This document shows, one piece after another, positions 58,814 to 64,000 of a stretch of DNA of 64,000 nucleotides. How positions within the stretch are numbered: the first letter of the stretch is position 1; each line of letters opens with the position of its first letter. The stretch is from NCBI RefSeq assembly GCF_039544165.1, contig NZ_BAABLD010000008.1:496001-560000 (forward strand), read 5' to 3'. Source of the stretch: Viridibacterium curvum. GTDB lineage: Bacteria > Pseudomonadota > Gammaproteobacteria > Burkholderiales > Rhodocyclaceae. The notes below the pieces were generated by a model. That model was not told the DNA's origin. It was given only the letters and a program-made list of their open reading frames with translations, and ran no database searches. The translations under genes and the position numbers were made by a program.

Positions 58814-59707
58814 ATGAACAAGAAAATTTTCCTGGCAGCCATCGTTGCTGCCGTGAGCGCATCCCTCGCCAATACCGCCAATGCAGTTGGCACCGATGTC
58901 GTCAGCGGCAGCGAGAACATCCTCGGTCACTACTACGTTCCGAATCTCGGCGCATCGAGCGCGGTTTACGGCACTGACGTCAGTGCCTTTGCAGACAAGT
59001 GCGACGCGCAAAGCATGCTGCTGTGCCAGACCAGCGGTGGCTATGTTGATGGTTACCACGTCGCGGGTAACGTCTCCAGCAACACGCTTTTCGTGGGCGC
59101 AGCCTCCGGCTTTGGCGGTCTGGAAGCCAGCCTCGGCGGCCCCTCCTACTCGGGCAGCCGCTACTACGCCACCGTGCTCAACGATGGCGCGACGAGCAAG
59201 TCGTACGGCTTCAACTTCTCGCTGACTGGCGCACTCATCCTCGATTTCGTTGGCAGCGGTGAGCCCTCGTTCGTGGACCAGCAGATCCTCATCAACGTAA
59301 ACGGCAGCAATGTCTGGAACAGTTCCCATCGCCTCTCTGGCAACGGCGCCACCGCACCCGAGCTGGCCGCGCTCGGCGATCAGCCGGTTGATCCCCTGAC
59401 TGCCATCTATGCCGGTACGCCGGCTGCGGGCAAGACCGTCTTCACGCTGAACTACACGGGGTATGTCGAACTGGCTACGCTGGCACCGGGCGAATCCTTC
59501 ACGTTCGAGTACGCCGTGCTGAGCAACGCCGGGGTCTACCCGCTGGGCTACAACTACAACGAACTCGAGGGCAATGCGGGCGGCGCCGTGTCGCTGCTGT
59601 CCTCTTCGTTTGGCATCACGACCGCCGTGCCAGAAAGCTCCGGTCTGGCCATGCTGCTGGCTGGCTTTGGTTTGCTGGGCCTGATGGCACGCCGCCGGCT
59701 GGGCTGA
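58814..59707 (+). CDS. PEP-CTERM-type sorted exoprotein (VPES variant)
   Basis: The 297-residue secreted protein has a signal peptide (MNKKIFLAAIVAAVSASLANTANA), a Gly/Ser/Asn-rich beta-type body and a C-terminal sorting tag. The tag is VPESSGLAMLLAGFGLLGLMARRR: a short motif, a hydrophobic helix and an Arg cluster. The core reads PES rather than the usual PEP. Such tags are handled by exosortase (EpsH/XrtA) and linked to extracellular polysaccharide. Two Cys (CDAQSMLLC) may form a disulfide. It is followed by a good terminator. The function of the body is unknown. Confidence 0.8.
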   Translation: MNKKIFLAAIVAAVSASLANTANAVGTDVVSGSENILGHYYVPNLGASSAVYGTDVSAFADKCDAQSMLLCQTSGGYVDGYHVAGNVSSNTLFVGAASGFGGLEASLGGPSYSGSRYYATVLNDGATSKSYGFNFSLTGALILDFVGSGEPSFVDQQILINVNGSNVWNSSHRLSGNGATAPELAALGDQPVDPLTAIYAGTPAAGKTVFTLNYTGYVELATLAPGESFTFEYAVLSNAGVYPLGYNYNELEGNAGGAVSLLSSSFGITTAVPESSGLAMLLAGFGLLGLMARRRLG

Positions 59708-59725
59708 AAACCGGTACTGCCCACC

Positions 59726-59760
59726 AAAGGCGCTTCGCTAGCGCACAGCGCCTTTTCTTT
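59726..59760 (+). terminator. intrinsic terminator after the PEP-CTERM gene
   Basis: AAAGGCGCT (59726-59734) pairs with AGCGCCTTT (59747-59755), and the run continues TTCTTT. It lies 18 nt after the stop. The loop contains CGCTAGCGCACA, which resembles the stress-island palindrome but is explained by the hairpin. Confidence 0.85.
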
Positions 59761-59857
59761 GCTCTCACGATATCGGAAGACGCACGGGCAACGCGAGGGG
59801 CGGATTCGGGTATCCGGCCTTCCTTGACAGGCCAGCTCGAACAGCCATTCACGCTCG

Positions 59858-61090
59858 TCAGCGCGCTGGCATTGCTGGCTGCGCTGCAGGCATCAGCTTC
59901 GCCTCGCGGATCGGCAGATTGCACAGTGCTGCTGTCGCCGCGAGGGCGATGTCGATCCACCACATCACCGAGTAATCACCGAGCCGCGTGATCGCCAGCC
60001 CGCCCAGCCAGGCGCCGAAGAAGCCACCAACCTGGTGACTCAGCAGGGTGAGGCCGAACAGGGTGCCCAGGTACTTGCTGCCGAACAGTTTGCCGACGAC
60101 CGACGCGGTGGGCGGTACGGTGGCAAGCCAGGTGACGCCGAGGCCGGCAGCGAAGAGGTAGAAGGTCAGCGCGGTCTTGGGTGCGGCGAGATAGAGCAGC
60201 ACCAGCAGCGCGCGCGAGCCGTACATCCAGAACAGCACGTACTTGCTGCGGTAGTGCTGCACGGCCCAGCCCGCACAGAGGCTGCCGACGATGTTGGCGA
60301 GGCCGATGATGGCCAGCGACCAGCTGGCCACGCCGGCCGGCAGACCACACAGCGCGACTTCGCCCGGCAGGTGGGTGACGAGGAAAGCGATGTGAAAACC
60401 ACAGGTGAAGAAGCCGGCGTGCAGCAGCAGGTAGCTGCGGTCCTGCAGCGCGCTGCGCACGCTGGCGCCGAGGCTGGGCCCGCTGTTCTGCGCAGCCTGC
60501 TTCTCGGCCGCCGTCTGTACCGGGCGACGCAGGCCGAAGGCGAGTGGCAGCGCGGCGAGCGTGATGGCGGCAAGCGACCACATGGCCCCCATCCAGCCCA
60601 AGGTCTGGATCAGCTTCTGCAGCACGGGGGCGAAGACGAATTGCCCGAACGAACCGCCAGCGTTGATGACGCCCGACGCAAAGCCGCGTCGCTCAGCAGG
60701 CAGGCGTTGCGCGGCGGCGGTGATGAGCACGGAAAAGCTGCCAGCGCCCGAGCCTGCTGCCGACAACAGGCCCAGCGTGATGCACAGGCCGAAAGTGCTC
60801 GACACAAAAGGCGTCAGCGCGCTGCCGAGCGCCAGCAGTACGAGACCGAAAGCGATGACACGGCCGGGCCCGTAGCGATCCGCAACAGCGCCGGTGATCG
60901 GCTGCACGGCACCCCACACGAACTGGCCGATGGCCATCGCCAGACTGATGCTCGCGACGCCCAACCCGGTGCTGGTGTTGATGGGCGAGACGAACAGGCC
61001 CAGCGATTGCCGCGCGCCCATGGTGACCATCAGCGTGGCGGCAGCGAGGAGGGTGATGATCCAGTAGGTGGGAAGGCGCGATGCAGGCAT
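59858..61090 (-). CDS. MFS transporter (monocarboxylate/oxalate-type)
   Basis: The 410-residue protein has 12 membrane helices with the MFS loop GAVADRYGPGRVIAFG (residues about 65-80) and the segment VTMGARQSLGLFVSPINTST near the start. GFFTCGFHIAFLVTHLPGEV marks the start of the second half. This pattern is common in organic-anion MFS members. The substrate is unknown. It is convergent with the PEP-CTERM gene, with a terminator in between. Confidence 0.85.
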   Translation of the reverse strand: MPASRLPTYWIITLLAAATLMVTMGARQSLGLFVSPINTSTGLGVASISLAMAIGQFVWGAVQPITGAVADRYGPGRVIAFGLVLLALGSALTPFVSSTFGLCITLGLLSAAGSGAGSFSVLITAAAQRLPAERRGFASGVINAGGSFGQFVFAPVLQKLIQTLGWMGAMWSLAAITLAALPLAFGLRRPVQTAAEKQAAQNSGPSLGASVRSALQDRSYLLLHAGFFTCGFHIAFLVTHLPGEVALCGLPAGVASWSLAIIGLANIVGSLCAGWAVQHYRSKYVLFWMYGSRALLVLLYLAAPKTALTFYLFAAGLGVTWLATVPPTASVVGKLFGSKYLGTLFGLTLLSHQVGGFFGAWLGGLAITRLGDYSVMWWIDIALAATAALCNLPIREAKLMPAAQPAMPAR

Positions 61091-61200
61091 GGCCGGCTCC
61101 GGCAGGAATGGCTGGGCAGTATCACCGATAAGCCGCGCTGGCGTCAGTCAGGGGAAGGCCGATGCTGTACCGGTCGGGCGACCGGTACAGCGAGGCATGT

Positions 61201-61274
61201 GTAGGGTGGATAAGCGAAGCGCATCCACCAGCTGTGCGCCCGACGCGTGGATGCGCTGCGCTTATCCACCCTAC
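61201..61274. repeat. REP-type inverted repeat downstream of the KAP gene
   Basis: GTAGGGTGGATAAGCGAAGC and the following GCATCCACC (61201-61229) are complementary to 61247-61274 with one internal mismatch, around a 17-nt centre. GTAGGGTGGATAAGC-type repeats are widespread in proteobacterial intergenic DNA. It lies between the MFS start and the KAP gene end and may act as a transcript stop. Confidence 0.85.
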
Positions 61275-61290
61275 TCTGGCGGGAGTGTTG

Positions 61291-64000
61291 CTATCGCACC
61301 GAGATTCGCTTCACGCGTTCGATGAAGCGTGCAATGACCTCATGGTCAGGCCATCCAAACCTCTCCTTGTGCCGCTTTAGGTATGGCTCGATATCACGGA
61401 ACGAAGCATGGGTCGGTGACTCCGACACCGCAAGATCAGCAATGCGGTTTCCTGCAATCCCTTCCACTGACTGCAAGGCTGCTGGCGACACATGATGAAT
61501 CGCCGCCAACGCAACAATGTGCATCTCCGGCGTCGGCTCCAGATCAGCTTGCCCCTCCCGCTTCAATGCCGCCACGTCCTGCTTCTCATAGATCGACAGC
61601 AAGCGCGCACGGTTGCAGAAGCGTTTGATGCCGCGCGGCGTGTTGTCGTGCAGGCGCACGACGTCGAGCCACAGCTGCACGGCTTCGCGGAAGCGTTCGG
61701 AGTCGCGCGTGCGCAGGGCGCTGCCGAGGGCCAGCAGCACGCGCTCCTGCAGCACACTCGAACTGCGCAGCGCCAGCGCGAAGATCAGCACCAAGGCGAC
61801 AAAGCCCAGCCACCGCCAGGGCATGTTGGTGACCTCCGGCTCGCTGAGGCCGATGTCGCCACCGCCCAGTGCGAGATCCGCCTCGGGCACCTGGGCGCTG
61901 TTGTCTGGCGCGGCAGGCAAGGCTGAAGAGCTGGTCGCGCCGCCACGCGCTGTCGCTGCAGGCGCCGTCGCAACGCGATCGGGCTCGACGATCTTGAGTG
62001 CGGGCAGCTGGCGATAGTTGTTGAGCAGGCGCCCCGTACTCACTGCCGCCGTCATCATCGCCAGCACACCGGCGAGGACCATCAGCCTCAACAACCAGGG
62101 CCGCAGCAAGTGCCACCACTCGACGAGCCAGCGGCGGCGCTCGGTCTTGCGCAGATTGTCTTCGGGCGACAGCTTGCGCTGTGCGAACAGCCCCAGACTC
62201 TCCTGCGCGCTGGCGATGGGCACGGGCAGCTCGATATGCACGAGCTTGCGCAGGTACTTGTCGGCGTAGTCAGCCTCGGCCTTGTCGTTGGGCGGCTTGA
62301 TGCTGGCTTTGACGCGTTCCATCGCCATGCCCAGCACAACGAAGCAGCGACCAACGTCCACGAGGTAGTTGGTCAGCTCCATGATGCTGTTGACGGTGTC
62401 CGGATTGCAGCGGTCGATGTCGTCGATGAAGATCAGCAAACGGCCATCGAGCGCTTCGGTGAGCAGACAGAACTCGCGTCTGTAGTGTTCGACCGAGCCG
62501 CTCGCCTCCTTGCCACCGTTGTCAGACTTCGCACCGAGCAGACTCTGCAGCGGCGCGAGGATCTGCAGCCCGTATACCGTCATGCCGCGTGTGAAGAGCA
62601 GCGTGAACAGCCCCAGCAAGGGCACGATGAAGTGCTCAAGCGCCGGGAACAGCGGCTTGAGCGGAATCGACTCGGCCGCCTTGAGGATGGCCTCACGCTC
62701 GCTGGGCCACAGCGGCCCGACGCGCTGCTCGATGGTGGCGATGAGCTGGGCGGGTTGCTTGAAGACGCAGCGATCCTCGTCGGCGATGTTGCGCTTGTCA
62801 CCGCAGCGGCCACTGGGGGTGCCGCTGCCGGACTCCCACACCAGGGCGCTCTTCATGTAGTTGAACACTTCGGGCCGCACCGGCGAGCGCTGCGACAGCT
62901 GCACGGCGGCCTTCACATTGCCCGCCGTCGACGTGCTCATGGGCGGCGCATCGCTGCCGTCGGGGTCAGCCGCTGCACTGCTGCTCGATGATTCAGCCGC
63001 CGTGCGCGTCAGCACGGGCTTGAGCTTGTCGAGGCTCTTGTCGGTGATGACCACGCGATCCCACTGCAGCAACTGATGCGCCGTCCACCACTTGAGGCGT
63101 TCGAGCGCATCGGACTGGCGCGAGAAGTCACCGAGCGCAACCAGAGCGAACAGCGGCACGGCGACGCAGACGAACTTGTAGAACGCGCTGCGGCCCCAGA
63201 TCAGGCGCGAGCGCACACGCAGCGCAGCCAGTGGCTGGCGGAAGAACTTCGGCACGGCCTGCCGGCGCACGACGTTGAACAGCGCGGTGAGCTGGCGCCC
63301 CTCCTGCTGGTGGTGCCAGGCATTGAACCAGGCTGTGCGATAACCCTTGGCCGCCATCTCGGTCTGCAGCATGCGCATCATCGACGACTTGCCACTGCCC
63401 CATTCGCCGGTGATCGCCACCGTGATGCGCGGCTCGGTCGCCGCGTTGCGCAGGAAGTCGGCCATCGCCTCGACGGCGGGGCGGTAGCCGAGCCGGTCCT
63501 GCTTCACGTCGGTCACGGGCTGATCCGAATCGAATGCTGCCGCCGCGCCTTCGCCCTCGTTGACCGAAGGCTGGCGGCTGCGCAGGTGGCGCGGCACCAG
63601 TACCGCCAGCGCGATGCCGCACGCAACGAACACCAGCCAGTACCACGGCGCGGGGTAGCGCACGTAGTCCGCCGCTTCACGCCAGTGCGCACCGCCGTCG
63701 CGGGTCAGCAGCACCGTGCCATAGGCACCCACCGCGCGCCCCGTGCGCCCGTCCGGATTCATGCCGATGTGCCACAGCCAGTTGCGCGTCGGCGTGCCCT
63801 GCTTCTGCCAGGTGGCGCCGCCATCACGCGTTGCGAGGATGCTTCCGTCATCACCGGCGATCCAGCCGCGTTGATGGTCAGCGAGAAACACCACGCCGGT
63901 CAGCCAGGCCTGCGTGCCGGTGTTGACGAGGCTGACAGTCTTGCCACCGTCGTCACTGCGCTCCGCATAGCCTTGCGGCCCGACCCGCCACTGGTATTTA
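61291..64000 (-). CDS. KAP-family P-loop NTPase with N-terminal Ycf48-like propeller (5' end outside window)
   Basis: The frame is open to the right edge, giving at least 903 residues. The visible N-terminus has Ycf48/BNR-type repeats (GWIAGDDGSILATRDGGATW and AVGAYGTVLLTRDGGAHW). A membrane helix follows (WYWLVFVACGIALAVLVPRH), then the KAP NTPase: Walker A ITGEWGSGKSSMMRML, a pair of membrane segments inserted in the domain, and Walker B RLLIFIDDIDRCNPDT. More membrane segments and a helical C-terminus with ALAAIHHVSPAALQSVEGIA come last. KAP NTPases include membrane proteins tied to phage exclusion. The propeller fusion suggests an outside sensor coupled to a cytoplasmic ATPase. Confidence 0.85.
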   Translation of the reverse strand, partial: KYQWRVGPQGYAERSDDGGKTVSLVNTGTQAWLTGVVFLADHQRGWIAGDDGSILATRDGGATWQKQGTPTRNWLWHIGMNPDGRTGRAVGAYGTVLLTRDGGAHWREAADYVRYPAPWYWLVFVACGIALAVLVPRHLRSRQPSVNEGEGAAAAFDSDQPVTDVKQDRLGYRPAVEAMADFLRNAATEPRITVAITGEWGSGKSSMMRMLQTEMAAKGYRTAWFNAWHHQQEGRQLTALFNVVRRQAVPKFFRQPLAALRVRSRLIWGRSAFYKFVCVAVPLFALVALGDFSRQSDALERLKWWTAHQLLQWDRVVITDKSLDKLKPVLTRTAAESSSSSAAADPDGSDAPPMSTSTAGNVKAAVQLSQRSPVRPEVFNYMKSALVWESGSGTPSGRCGDKRNIADEDRCVFKQPAQLIATIEQRVGPLWPSEREAILKAAESIPLKPLFPALEHFIVPLLGLFTLLFTRGMTVYGLQILAPLQSLLGAKSDNGGKEASGSVEHYRREFCLLTEALDGRLLIFIDDIDRCNPDTVNSIMELTNYLVDVGRCFVVLGMAMERVKASIKPPNDKAEADYADKYLRKLVHIELPVPIASAQESLGLFAQRKLSPEDNLRKTERRRWLVEWWHLLRPWLLRLMVLAGVLAMMTAAVSTGRLLNNYRQLPALKIVEPDRVATAPAATARGGATSSSALPAAPDNSAQVPEADLALGGGDIGLSEPEVTNMPWRWLGFVALVLIFALALRSSSVLQERVLLALGSALRTRDSERFREAVQLWLDVVRLHDNTPRGIKRFCNRARLLSIYEKQDVAALKREGQADLEPTPEMHIVALAAIHHVSPAALQSVEGIAGNRIADLAVSESPTHASFRDIEPYLKRHKERFGWPDHEVIARFIERVKRISVR

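Noticed and set aside
59737..59748. CGCTAGCGCACA in the 59726-59760 hairpin as another CRP-like operator
   Set aside because: The match is partly formed by the terminator stem and lacks the left half-site. It is not upstream of a gene start.
1..64000. tRNA, rRNA, insertion sequence or integrase genes
   Set aside because: I looked for cloverleaf-like segments and transposase/integrase translations and found none. The CRISPR locus shows no flanking mobile element in this window.

Overview
The window looks like a chromosomal segment of a GC-rich betaproteobacterium, probably Burkholderiales or Rhodocyclales. Supporting signs are a Neisseria-type II-C Cas9 locus, a cytochrome-fused urate hydroxylase (PuuD), a TIM44-like/UbiJ gene pair, two PEP-CTERM proteins, and GC-rich palindromic repeats of the kind scattered through Burkholderiales genomes. 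No rRNA, tRNA, transposase or prophage genes were seen.

Layout. 1-3 kb: MFS transporter, lipoprotein and LysE exporter. 3-9 kb: a compact stress island (GlsB-like membrane protein, UspA pair-domain protein, two Crp/Fnr regulators around a cyclopropane-fatty-acid synthase homologue, VIT-family protein). CRP-geometry palindromes are scattered in its intergenic gaps. 9-14 kb: VOC protein with a WYL regulator, LtrA, a cysteine-poor DksA and a transglutaminase. 14-18 kb: amino-acid ABC transporter with a GntR/FadR regulator. 18-21 kb: a PEP-CTERM protein with a PqqD/RRE-like N-domain and 17 consecutive E-x3-K pentads. It lies tail to tail with an ATP-grasp/2-oxoglutarate-oxygenase fusion, beside a collapsed sulfurtransferase. 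21-27 kb: HPF-TerB-TerC operon, an SbtA-type bicarbonate transporter flanked by two NhaR-like regulators, and sseA. 27-33 kb: SGNH hydrolase, an acyltransferase carrying an in-frame repeat insertion, two lipoproteins and a MocR-like regulator.

32.7-40.4 kb is a complete type II-C CRISPR-Cas system. The tracrRNA is divergent from cas9-cas1-cas2, and the array has 42 repeats and 41 spacers. Repeat orientation, anti-repeat pairing and a terminator at the cas2-proximal end all indicate that the array is transcribed on the minus strand, opposite to the cas genes.

40.4-52.4 kb is a urate catabolism and uptake cluster: PuuD (urate to 5-hydroxyisourate), HiuH (to OHCU), UraD (to allantoin) and PuuE (to allantoate). 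It also holds a PotABCD-like ABC transporter, a GntR regulator, a porin and a LysR regulator. 52.5-54 kb: UbiJ and a TIM44-like protein. 54-58.6 kb: a Fur-box-associated ferric iron ABC transporter (FbpA/B/C) with RidA; its ATPase carries a four-cysteine cluster. The window ends with a second PEP-CTERM protein, an MFS transporter and a large KAP NTPase whose visible N-terminal part is a Ycf48-like propeller.

Functions are inferred from reading the translations by eye; no database search was run. The most novel-looking items are the RRE/E-x3-K/ATP-grasp pair, the CRP-like stress regulon, the Ycf48-KAP fusion and the cysteine-bearing FbpC.
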